Part shown: positions 12,154 through 18,192 of the stretch, piece by piece | Position numbering within the stretch: the stretch's first letter is position 1 | Layout: every line of letters starts with the position of its first letter | DNA from: Bacillota bacterium | GTDB lineage: Bacteria; Bacillota; Clostridia; DSM-8532 | Assembly (NCBI GenBank): GCA_023440865.1 | Contig: JAEXRM010000194.1 | Span: 1 to 18,192 of the forward strand | Length of the DNA stretch: 18,192 bases | Direction of reading: 5' to 3' | Translations under genes and position numbers: made by a program | Notes under the pieces: model-generated | Told to the model about the DNA's origin: nothing | The model's database searches: none | The model's input: only the letters and a program-made list of their open reading frames with translations

Positions 12154-12648
12154 ATGGGAACAACCCGCAAGGACTGGCTCGACGCAATCGATTTGCAACA
12201 GATTCTGCCCCACCGCTACCCCTTTCTGATGGTGGACCGGCTCACACAGCTGCCTCCGGAGAACACGCCACAGATCTTCGAAGGCATGAAGGTCGCCGGC
12301 ATCAAGAACGTCACATGCAATGAACCGTATTTTCCGGGTCATTTTCCGGGAAGCCCCATCATGCCCGGCGTGATGATCGTCGAATGCATGGCCCAGATCG
12401 CCTGTGCCGCCGGCCTGATGCTGCGTGACAACAAGGGCAAGCTCGGTTTGTTCACCGGCATCGAGGAGATGAAGTTCCGCCGCCAGGTCGTTCCCGGCGA
12501 TACCCTGCTGGTGGAGGCCGAGTTTCTCGCGTTTCGCCGAAACATGGGCAAGGTGAAGGTCAAGGCGACCGTGAACGGCGACACGGCGGCAGAGGGGCAG
12601 ATCCGCTTTGCACTGGTGGATCCGCCGCAGCCCGCGATCAAGGACTGA
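12154..12648 (+). CDS. fabZ: (3R)-hydroxyacyl-ACP dehydratase
   Basis: FabZ removes water from (3R)-3-hydroxyacyl-ACP in each cycle of type II fatty acid synthesis. The 164-aa protein is slightly longer than the usual 140-150 and keeps the hot-dog-fold signatures: LPHRYPFLMVDR (18-29), PGHFPGSPIMPGVMIVECMAQ with catalytic His63 and Glu77, then GIEEMKFRRQVVPGD. The start has AGGGAGG at 12141-12147. Extra length sits in the loop LPPENTPQIFEGMKVAG (33-49), where most FabZ proteins have a shorter segment. No other fab gene is nearby, so it lies outside a fatty acid cluster here. The next gene begins 46 bp later, probably on the same transcript. FabA is excluded by the motif order and length. Confidence 0.94.
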   Translation: MGTTRKDWLDAIDLQQILPHRYPFLMVDRLTQLPPENTPQIFEGMKVAGIKNVTCNEPYFPGHFPGSPIMPGVMIVECMAQIACAAGLMLRDNKGKLGLFTGIEEMKFRRQVVPGDTLLVEAEFLAFRRNMGKVKVKATVNGDTAAEGQIRFALVDPPQPAIKD

Positions 12649-12694
12649 CCCGCAGTGGCCGAGGCATGCGGCAATCAAGGAAACGGGAGGCTTC

Positions 12695-13402
12695 ATGGCG
12701 ATCTACGCGATATCCGACCTGCATCTGGCGGTCGGTGTCGACAAGCCGATGGATGTGTTTGGTCCGGAATGGGCCGACTACATGGTCAAACTCAAACAGA
12801 ACTGGATACGGACCGTCGGTCCGGAGGACACCGTGCTCATGCCGGGCGATTTCTCCTGGGCCACGTACCTGCCTGATGCCATCGCCGACTTTCGCTGGCT
12901 CGAGGCGCTTCCCGGCCGGAAAATCCTCACCAAGGGCAATCATGACTATTGGTGGACCACTCGCAGCAAACTCGATGCGTTTCTTCAGGCGCAAGGGTTT
13001 GCAAGCATCCGCATCCTGCACAATGACGCCGTGCGGGTCGGCCGTTGGGCGATCTGCGGGGCGCGCGGCTGGAAGTCGCCCGGAGACGAGGATTTCTCCG
13101 CCGAGGATCGCAAGATCTTCCTGCGCGAGCAGGAACGGCTGCGGTTGTCGCTGCGCGCCGCCGAGGGGCTCGGAGCCGAGGCCACGATCGCCCTGCTCCA
13201 CTTCCCGCCGTTCAATGCCCGGCGGGAGCCGGGCGCCTATGTCGACATCCTGCGCACGTTCGGTGTCCGCCGCTGCCTGTACGGCCATCTGCATGGTCGC
13301 GGACGATACGCCGCCATCCAGGGGGATCTCGATGGCATCGACTACCGGCTTGTGTCGGCGGACAACCTGCTGTTCACACCGGTCGCCGTGGATGGTGACT
13401 GA
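12695..13402 (+). CDS. Calcineurin-like metallophosphoesterase
   Basis: This 235-aa cytoplasmic protein carries every metal-binding motif of the calcineurin-like phosphoesterase superfamily: D8-x-H10 (ISDLHLA), GD at 51-52 (MPGDFSW), GNHD at 81-84, H169 (LLHFPP) and GHLH at 197-200. These residues bind two metal ions and activate water for phosphoester hydrolysis. The substrate cannot be told; homologues are often annotated loosely as serine/threonine phosphatases. There is no signal peptide or added domain. The ATG at 12695 follows GGGAGG (12685-12690); the longer in-frame reading starts inside fabZ. Downstream lies the tig promoter, so this gene probably ends the yebC-fabZ run. I see no strong terminator after it. 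Confidence 0.88.
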   Translation: MAIYAISDLHLAVGVDKPMDVFGPEWADYMVKLKQNWIRTVGPEDTVLMPGDFSWATYLPDAIADFRWLEALPGRKILTKGNHDYWWTTRSKLDAFLQAQGFASIRILHNDAVRVGRWAICGARGWKSPGDEDFSAEDRKIFLREQERLRLSLRAAEGLGAEATIALLHFPPFNARREPGAYVDILRTFGVRRCLYGHLHGRGRYAAIQGDLDGIDYRLVSADNLLFTPVAVDGD

Positions 13403-13439
13403 ATCGCCCCCGCGTTTCCGGTCGGATTCACGCAATCCC

Positions 13440-13468
13440 TTGCCATACGGGGCTTTCCGTGGTATAAT
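13440..13468 (+). promoter_or_regulatory. sigma-A promoter of tig
   Basis: TTGCCA (13440-13445), a 17-bp spacer and a perfect TATAAT (13463-13468) preceded by TGG make this one of the two strongest promoters in the window. Inside the spacer ACGG (13447-13450) and CCGT (13457-13460) form a small dyad. Transcription should start near 13475, leaving a ~170-nt leader. Confidence 0.8.
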
Positions 13469-13474
13469 CGGTTG

Positions 13475-13644
13475 GCTTTTGACTTCGTGCATCCTGCCGC
13501 GCACCGGTCCCTGGGATCCGGTGGCAGCGTGCAGCCGGTACGGGGTCGGCGGTCGACGCACCAGGCCGGAGCAGGACCGCACTGCGGAGCCGGAACGGAC
13601 ATGGGGCGTACGGCCCGAAAATGAGGATCAGGAGGCGCAACAGC
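13475..13644 (+). promoter_or_regulatory. Long 5' leader of tig
   Basis: About 170 nt separate the predicted start site from the tig ATG, with no credible ORF. It contains a near-palindrome at 13503-13522 (ACCGG/CCGGT arms around CCC-T-GGG) and ends with the RBS AGGAGG (13630-13635). I recognise no riboswitch or ribosomal-protein binding motif. Confidence 0.4.
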
Positions 13645-14931
13645 ATGGGCGCAAAGATGGAACAGATCGAGAAAAACGTTGTCAAGCTCACCATCGAGGT
13701 GGATGCGGCGGCGTTCGAAGCCGCAATGGAGAAGTCCTACCAGAAGAACAAGGGCCGTTTCGCCCTGCAGGGCTTCCGCAAGGGCAAGGCACCCCGCAAC
13801 ATCATCACCCGCATGTACGGCGAGAGCGTTTTTTATGAGGACGCCATCAATTTCGCATGCCCCGCCGCCTATGAGGCCGCCGTCGAGGAGCTCGGGCTTG
13901 AACCTGTCGACCGTCCGGAGATCGACGTCGAGGACATCGGCTCCGGCAAGGCGCTGGTGTTCACCGCCACCGTCACCTGCAAGCCCGAGGTCGTCCTGGG
14001 CGAATACAAGGGCCTGAAGGTCGAGAAGGAAGCCGTCCTGGTCACCGACGAGGATGTGGAGAAGGAGCTCGATCGCGTCCGTCAGCGCAATTCCCGTCTG
14101 GTGACGGTCGAGGATCGCAACGTGCAGGACGGTGATACCCTCACCATCGACTTCGAGGGCTTCACCGACGGGGTCGCCTTTGATGGCGGCAAGGGAACGG
14201 ACTACACGCTGGTCATCGGCTCCAACACCTTCATTCCGGGCTTTGAAGCCCAGCTGGTCGGCGCGCCGCTCAACCAGGAGGTCGACGTCAACGTCTCCTT
14301 CCCCGAGGAGTACCATGCCGCGGAGCTTGCCGGCAAGCCCGCCCTGTTCAAGGTCACCGTCAAGGAGATCAAGTACCGCGAGATGCCCGAGCTCGATGAC
14401 GAGTTTGCCAAGGATGTCAGCGAGTTCGACACCCTGGAGGAATACAAGGCCGACCTGCGGAAGAACCTGACGACCAAGGCCCAGGAAGCCGCCGACCGCA
14501 AGTTCGAGGAGGCCGTCCTCAAGGCTGCCGCAGCAAACCTGACCGTCGAGATTCCGGACGCCATGGTCGAGACCCAGCTTGGTCAGATGATGCGCCAGTT
14601 CGACATGAACCTGCGCTACCAGGGCATGGACCTCAAGCGCTACATGCAGATGATGGGCATGCAGGAGGAGCAGATGCGCGCCGACTTCCGCGACAGCGCG
14701 CGCGAGCAGGTCCTGACCTCGCTGCTCGTCGAGGCGGTCGTGAAGGCCGAGGGCATCAAGGCCTCCGATGAAATGATCGAAGCCGAACTGGCCGACATGG
14801 CCAAGCAGTACGGCCAGTCCGCGGAGGAGATCCGCAAGCAGCTCGACGAGCACGGCATGGAGCATGTCGGCGAGAACGCCTGCAGCAAGGCGGCCGTCAA
14901 ACTGATGGTCGAAAGCGCCGTTGCCGGCTGA
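13645..14931 (+). CDS. tig: Trigger factor, ribosome-associated chaperone and peptidyl-prolyl isomerase
   Basis: Trigger factor sits at the ribosomal exit tunnel via L23 and folds nascent chains. The 428-aa length is typical. The N-terminal ribosome-binding domain holds the signature GFRKGKAP at 43-50. The middle FKBP-type PPIase domain (~150-240) contains DTLTIDFEGFTDG, GSNTFIPGFE and LVGAP. The C-terminal helical arms carry the substrate-holding surface and are Met-rich around RYMQMMGMQEEQMR. I chose the ATG at 13645 with AGGAGG at 13630-13635; an ATG at 13621 is in frame but would place the RBS inside the gene. It has its own strong promoter and precedes clpP and clpX, the conserved tig-clpP-clpX order, although a separate clpP promoter intervenes. 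Confidence 0.97.
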   Translation: MGAKMEQIEKNVVKLTIEVDAAAFEAAMEKSYQKNKGRFALQGFRKGKAPRNIITRMYGESVFYEDAINFACPAAYEAAVEELGLEPVDRPEIDVEDIGSGKALVFTATVTCKPEVVLGEYKGLKVEKEAVLVTDEDVEKELDRVRQRNSRLVTVEDRNVQDGDTLTIDFEGFTDGVAFDGGKGTDYTLVIGSNTFIPGFEAQLVGAPLNQEVDVNVSFPEEYHAAELAGKPALFKVTVKEIKYREMPELDDEFAKDVSEFDTLEEYKADLRKNLTTKAQEAADRKFEEAVLKAAAANLTVEIPDAMVETQLGQMMRQFDMNLRYQGMDLKRYMQMMGMQEEQMRADFRDSAREQVLTSLLVEAVVKAEGIKASDEMIEAELADMAKQYGQSAEEIRKQLDEHGMEHVGENACSKAAVKLMVESAVAG

Positions 14932-15083
14932 CTCGCGGCGTGACGGGCCGAAGCCCGCGGTGCGCCCCCGCAGCCGCAGGCGGTTCCGCAATGCGCATTG
15001 CGCGCGTTCGCTCGGCAATCCGCCGGGAAAGCGGCGCGCGGGATACGGCGATGAATCTGTCCGATGACCAGCTTGATGATCAC

Positions 15084-15115
15084 GGGGGTGGGGTGCCAGC
15101 GGCATTGCCACCCCC
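15084..15115 (+). terminator. Large stem-loop, probable end of the tig transcript
   Basis: GGGGGTGG (15084-15091) pairs with CCACCCCC (15108-15115). An inner stem GTGCC (15093-15097) with GGCAT (15101-15105) closes on AGC. The helix is very stable, but the following AGTGCTTTG is only slightly T-rich, so termination may be partial. Confidence 0.45.
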
Positions 15116-15133
15116 AGTGCTTTGATGCCGTGG

Positions 15134-15155
15134 GGGAATGCCTGTTTGCATTCCC
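15134..15155. promoter_or_regulatory. Operator-like dyad over the clpP -35
   Basis: GGGAATGC (15134-15141) and GCATTCCC (15148-15155) are exact inverted copies with a 6-bp centre. The -35 hexamer TTGCAT (15146-15151) lies across the centre and right arm, so a bound protein would compete with RNA polymerase. It is neither a CIRCE nor a CtsR consensus. Confidence 0.45.
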
Positions 15156-15174
15156 GGCGCGCGGGGGATATAAT
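15146..15174 (+). promoter_or_regulatory. sigma-A promoter of clpP
   Basis: TTGCAT (15146-15151), a 17-bp spacer and a perfect TATAAT (15169-15174) give a strong vegetative promoter. The start would be near 15181, about 100 nt before the ATG. A single GGTCAAA (15184-15190), like one half of a CtsR operator, lies at the start site without a partner. Confidence 0.8.
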
Positions 15175-15283
15175 ATCAGAGTAGGTCAAACTTCGGATAC
15201 GGCATCCACCGTTTTCGAATTCCGGCGGATTCGCCACCGGCCATACAGCAAGCTAAGGTTCGCATGCCGAAAGGAGGCACCTC

Positions 15284-15868
15284 ATGTCCCTCGTACCGAT
15301 TGTCATCGAGCAGTCCAGCCGCGGAGAGCGGTCGTTTGACATCTATTCCCGACTCCTGAAGGACCGCATCATCATGCTCAGCGACGAGGTCAACGATGTC
15401 ACGGCTTCCCTCGTGGTCGCCCAGATGCTCTTCCTCGAGGCGGATGACCCCGACAAGGACATCCAGCTCTATATCAACAGCCCCGGCGGTTCCATCACCT
15501 CCGGCATGGCGATCTTCGACACCATGCGCCACGTCAAGTGCGACGTTTCCACCATCTGCGTCGGCATGGCCGCCTCCATGGGAGCCTTCCTGCTCTCCGC
15601 GGGCACCAAGGGCAAGCGCTTTGCCCTGCCGAACAGCACCATCATGATCCACCAGCCTCTCGGCGGCGCGCGCGGCCAGGCAACCGACATCAAGATCCAC
15701 GCCGAATGGATCCTCAAGACCAAGGACAAGCTCAACCGCATGCTCGCCGAGCATACGGGACAGCCGCTCGAGAAGATCCAGCAGGATGTCGAGCGCGATT
15801 ATTTCATGGATGCCGATGAAGCCATGGCGTACGGCCTGGTGGATCAGATCATGCAGCGCAGGGCTTGA
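15284..15868 (+). CDS. clpP: ATP-dependent Clp protease proteolytic subunit
   Basis: ClpP forms the two-ring, 14-subunit serine protease chamber that degrades proteins fed in by ClpX or other Clp ATPases. The 194-aa length is standard. The catalytic triad is complete: Ser98 in GMAASMGAF, His123 in MIHQPLGG and Asp172 in ERDYF. The oxyanion and handle regions (INSPGGSITSGMAI and GQATDIKIHAEWIL) are normal. MSLVPIVIEQSSRGERSFDIYSRLL at the N terminus is typical of the family, so little or no propeptide is present. The ATG at 15284 follows AAGGAGG (15271-15277). It has its own strong promoter, and clpX begins nine bases after its stop, so the protease and unfoldase are made together. Confidence 0.98.
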   Translation: MSLVPIVIEQSSRGERSFDIYSRLLKDRIIMLSDEVNDVTASLVVAQMLFLEADDPDKDIQLYINSPGGSITSGMAIFDTMRHVKCDVSTICVGMAASMGAFLLSAGTKGKRFALPNSTIMIHQPLGGARGQATDIKIHAEWILKTKDKLNRMLAEHTGQPLEKIQQDVERDYFMDADEAMAYGLVDQIMQRRA

Positions 15869-15877
15869 GGGTGACGA

Positions 15878-17170
15878 ATGGCGAAAATGGATGACAAGAA
15901 ACAATTGAAGTGCTCGTTCTGCGGCAAGACGCAGGACCAGGTCCGCCGCCTTGTGGCCGGACCCGGTGTGAACATCTGCGACGAGTGCGTGGAGCTTTGC
16001 TCGGACATCATCGACGACGATTTCGAGGAATTCAGCGGTCCCGTCCCGCAGGACGAACTGCTCAAGCCCGCCGAGATCAAGAACATCCTCGATCAGTATG
16101 TGGTTGGGCAGGAGCGACCGAAGCGTGCTTTGGCGGTTTCCGTCTACAACCACTACAAGCGCATCCGCGCCGAGAAGACCAAGGATGATGTCGAGTTGCA
16201 GAAGAGCAACATCCTGCTGATCGGTCCCACCGGCTGCGGCAAGACCTATCTGGCCCAGTCGCTGGCCAAGATTCTCAACGTGCCCTTCGCCATCGCGGAC
16301 GCGACCTCCCTCACGGAGGCGGGCTATGTGGGCGAGGACGTCGAGAACATCCTGCTCAAGCTCATCCAGGCCGCCGATTTCGACATCGCGCGCGCCCAGA
16401 ACGGCATCATCTACATCGATGAGGTCGACAAGATCGCACGCAAGTCCGAGAACGTGTCGATCACCCGCGACGTCAGCGGTGAAGGCGTCCAGCAGGCGCT
16501 GCTGAAGATCCTCGAGGGCACGGTAGCCTCCGTGCCGCCTCAGGGCGGCCGCAAGCACCCGCACCAGGAGTTCCTGCAGATCGACACCACGAACATCCTC
16601 TTCATCTGCGGTGGTGCGTTCGACGGTCTGGACAAGATCATCCAGAACCGCATCGGCAAGAAGACGATGGGCTTCGGCGCCGAGATCGAAAGCAAGAAGG
16701 AGCTCGACATCAGTGAGGTCTACAAGAGCGTGAACCCCTCCGACCTCGTCAAGTACGGACTCATTCCCGAGTTTGTCGGCCGCCTGCCTGTCGTCGTGCC
16801 ATTGCACGCACTCGACCGTTCGGCGCTCATCGATATCCTCACCAAGCCCAAGAACGCCCTCATCAAGCAGTACGAGCGACTGTTCGAGCTCGATGGGGTC
16901 AAGCTCGAGGTGCAGGCGGAGGCGCTTGACGCCATCGCGGACCGCGCCCTCGAACGCAAGACCGGTGCCCGCGGCCTGCGCGCCATCCTCGAGGAAATCA
17001 TGCTCGATGTCATGTACGACATTCCCACGACGGAGACTGTCGAAAAGTGCGTACTCGACAAGGATGCCATCCTCTCGGGCAACCAACCCAAGCTCATCCA
17101 CGGGGAAGCCCGCAGGGCCATCGCCCCGCCGCGCAAGAAGAAGCGCAGCGAGGTGGATTCCGCTTCCTGA
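15878..17170 (+). CDS. clpX: ATP-dependent Clp protease ATP-binding subunit ClpX
   Basis: ClpX is the hexameric AAA+ unfoldase that recognises tagged substrates and threads them into ClpP. The 430-aa protein is complete. The N-terminal zinc-binding domain has Cys12, Cys15, Cys34 and Cys37. The Walker A motif GPTGCGKT is at 116-123, the pore loop GYVG at 149-152, Walker B IIYIDE at 177-182 and the RKH loop at 225-227. The ClpP-docking loop reads MGF (264-266), where IGF or LGF is more usual; this is a conservative change. The sensor-2 region is KTGARGLRAILEEIM at ~360-374. The ATG at 15878 has a GAGGGTG RBS overlapping the clpP stop region. A stem-loop after the gene likely ends the clpP-clpX transcript. 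Confidence 0.98.
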   Translation: MAKMDDKKQLKCSFCGKTQDQVRRLVAGPGVNICDECVELCSDIIDDDFEEFSGPVPQDELLKPAEIKNILDQYVVGQERPKRALAVSVYNHYKRIRAEKTKDDVELQKSNILLIGPTGCGKTYLAQSLAKILNVPFAIADATSLTEAGYVGEDVENILLKLIQAADFDIARAQNGIIYIDEVDKIARKSENVSITRDVSGEGVQQALLKILEGTVASVPPQGGRKHPHQEFLQIDTTNILFICGGAFDGLDKIIQNRIGKKTMGFGAEIESKKELDISEVYKSVNPSDLVKYGLIPEFVGRLPVVVPLHALDRSALIDILTKPKNALIKQYERLFELDGVKLEVQAEALDAIADRALERKTGARGLRAILEEIMLDVMYDIPTTETVEKCVLDKDAILSGNQPKLIHGEARRAIAPPRKKKRSEVDSAS

Positions 17171-17212
17171 GAACGTCTGGGGCGGATGAAGGGCGTTGTT
17201 CCGGTCATCCGT

Positions 17213-17234
17213 TGACAGACAGACAAGACAGACC
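17213..17234 (+). repeat. Short GACA-type tandem repeat
   Basis: Downstream of clpX the stretch 17213-17234 is built from repeated (A)GACA units with one interruption. A TTGACA at its left edge (17212-17217) has no -10 partner at 16-18 bp. It looks like minor simple-sequence repetition. Confidence 0.5.
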
Positions 17235-17241
17235 CGTTCGG

Positions 17242-17277
17242 GGCCGCAGTTTGGCATTGGCCGCACTGCGGCCTTTC
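17242..17277 (+). terminator. Terminator after clpX
   Basis: GGCCGCAGT (17242-17250) pairs exactly with ACTGCGGCC (17265-17273) across a 14-nt loop, followed by TTTCCTCTGTT. It lies 71 bp after the clpX stop and before the next RBS. The T-tract is modest. Confidence 0.6.
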
Positions 17278-17314
17278 CTCTGTTCCGGAAGTTGCGGAAG
17301 GTAAGGGTGATGAC

Positions 17315-18192
17315 ATGAATGACGGCACACGGCAGGCAAGTCTTTTCGATCGATATGAGCCCGCGTACCATCCGCCGATACCGGGGGAGTCCTGGATCCG
17401 CCAGAACGAGACGGACGTGGACCGGGCGATCTGGTTCCTGTTTCAGGGGGATCGACTCCTGAGCCGGCCGCTGGCCGATTCGGCCACGCTTTCCGGGACG
17501 AGTCGCGCACCAACGGCCGGCACACAGGCTGTGCAGGGCGGCGTTGCTTCTGGGGGCGCGTTTGCGGGCGGCACCGCACAGGGCGGCTATGCACTGGGCG
17601 ACATCGAGATTCCCCAGGGCCGGTTGCCATTCGAGGTGTTGGCAGCGCTTTCCCAGGTTCACCCACTGGGCCGCTATGAGGGCGTTCCGGTTCTGGCTGC
17701 ATCCCTTGCCGCAGGCGTGGCGGGAGATGCCGGCGGACCACAGGCAATGGACGGAGACTTCGGCTTGGATGCCCTGCGAACCCTGCTGCCGGCGATGGGG
17801 GCGGACGCGGGTTTTCTGGCGGGCCGCGCCCTGCAGATTGTGAATTGGGAGCGCAACAACCGGTTTTGCGGGCGCTGTGGCGCAAAGATGGCGCCCCATG
17901 CCGACGAGCGGGCGATGGCATGTCCGGCATGCGGGTTCCGCCAATATCCACGCCTGTCTCCCGCCATCATCGTGGCGGTGACACGCGGGGATGCGCTGCT
18001 CCTGGCGCACGCAAACCATTTTGCATCTGGCTTGTTCAGCCTGGTGGCCGGCTTTGTCGAGCCGGGCGAAACCTTCGAGGATTGTGTGGCCCGCGAGGTG
18101 CGCGAGGAAGTCGGCATTGCGGTATCCGGCATCCGTTATCTGGCGAGCCAGCCGTGGCCGTTTCCCGATTCGCTGATGGTCGGTTTCACGGC
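17315..18192 (+). CDS. nudC: NudC-type NADH pyrophosphatase (3' end outside the window)
   Basis: NudC hydrolyses NADH/NAD+ to NMN(H) and AMP and can remove NAD caps from RNA. The visible 292 residues remain open at the window edge. A zinc ribbon is formed by Cys185/Cys188 and Cys203/Cys206. The Nudix box is fully canonical at 246-268, with Glu252, Arg260-Glu261 and Glu264-Glu265. The motif SQPWPFPDS (278-286), placed just after the box, is the mark of the NADH-pyrophosphatase subfamily. The ATG at 17315 has AAGGG at 17303-17307. Residues ~55-95 form a Gly/Ala/Thr-rich insertion in the N-terminal domain, and a second Ala/Gly patch lies at ~131-150; both are unusual. The gene follows the clpX terminator and may have its own promoter, which I cannot place. 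Confidence 0.92.
   Translation, partial: MNDGTRQASLFDRYEPAYHPPIPGESWIRQNETDVDRAIWFLFQGDRLLSRPLADSATLSGTSRAPTAGTQAVQGGVASGGAFAGGTAQGGYALGDIEIPQGRLPFEVLAALSQVHPLGRYEGVPVLAASLAAGVAGDAGGPQAMDGDFGLDALRTLLPAMGADAGFLAGRALQIVNWERNNRFCGRCGAKMAPHADERAMACPACGFRQYPRLSPAIIVAVTRGDALLLAHANHFASGLFSLVAGFVEPGETFEDCVAREVREEVGIAVSGIRYLASQPWPFPDSLMVGFT

Larger units (their letters stand above)
14932..15283. other. 352-bp gap between tig and clpP
   Basis: No coding sequence is seen. From left to right it holds a hairpin CGGGC-CGAA-GCCCG (14944-14957), a perfect 16-bp palindrome CGCAATGCGCATTGCG (14987-15002), a large stem-loop (15084-15115), a dyad overlapping the -35 (15134-15155), the clpP promoter and a ~100-nt leader with RBS AAGGAGG (15271-15277). 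Confidence 0.7.

Noticed and set aside
10455..12170. Long - strand open frames opposite yigZ/yebC (and similar ones at 3670-4644, 4680-5906, 5810-7171, 13342-15237)
   Set aside because: All mirror well-supported + strand genes and have low-complexity His/Arg/Asp-rich translations typical of shadow frames.
15184..15190. CtsR operator at clpP
   Set aside because: Only one GGTCAAA heptad is present; the required second direct copy three bases later is missing.
15176..18019. A 947-codon open frame on the - strand across clpP, clpX and nudC
   Set aside because: It is antisense to three unmistakable genes and is a by-product of GC-rich codon use; its sequence shows no coherent family and it has no RBS.
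1..18192. tRNA, rRNA, CRISPR arrays, transposons, phage genes or toxin-antitoxin pairs
   Set aside because: No cloverleaf, regularly spaced repeat array, transposase, integrase or recognisable toxin was found on either strand.

Overview
The window is an 18.2 kb stretch of GC-rich bacterial chromosome in which every convincing gene lies on the + strand. The gene set is upp, dCMP deaminase, a TagO/WecA-type transferase with MnaA/WecB, a zinc-dependent phospholipase C-like protein, Hsp33, long-form HPF, YebC, and the tig-clpP-clpX series. Strong AGGAGG-type ribosome-binding sites precede most starts. Together these point to a member of the Bacillota (Firmicutes), probably an uncultured or little-studied high-GC lineage. 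I cannot fix the class. There are no rRNA or tRNA genes, insertion sequences, phage genes or CRISPR arrays, so the gene content is core chromosome.

Layout. 1-5723 is a tight run: upp, a ComEB-like dCMP deaminase, a GlcNAc-1-P transferase, UDP-GlcNAc 2-epimerase, a zinc-dependent PLC family protein and hslO. Several of these genes overlap by a few bases. The run joins pyrimidine salvage, undecaprenyl-linked wall polymer initiation and redox chaperone functions. 5885-8317 holds two exported, alpha-helical TolC-like proteins in tandem, with no transporter or adaptor gene beside them. 8318-8631 is a non-coding gap that carries a dense, orientation-sorted cluster of DnaA-box-like 9-mers in front of hpf (8632-9162).

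9163-10499 is the least conventional part. It holds hairpins, an AT-rich patch with operator-like dyads, an unrecognised 63-aa gene, a promoter and terminator only about 75 bp apart, a Nudix protein with a degenerate Nudix box, and then a promoter followed by a leader packed with palindromes in front of a YigZ/IMPACT gene. 11328-13402 encodes YebC, FabZ and a metallophosphoesterase. 13440-17170 is the protein folding and degradation block, tig, clpP and clpX, with clear vegetative promoters in front of tig and clpP. The window ends inside a NudC-type NADH pyrophosphatase that has a glycine/alanine-rich insertion.

The known genes mostly serve housekeeping: salvage, wall synthesis, ribosome hibernation and protein quality control. 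The most interesting material is in the gaps: the DnaA-box cluster (8355-8513), the palindromic yigZ leader (10272-10467), the 9.3-9.8 kb island, and the orphan TolC-like pair. All assignments come from reading motifs by eye; no database search was run.
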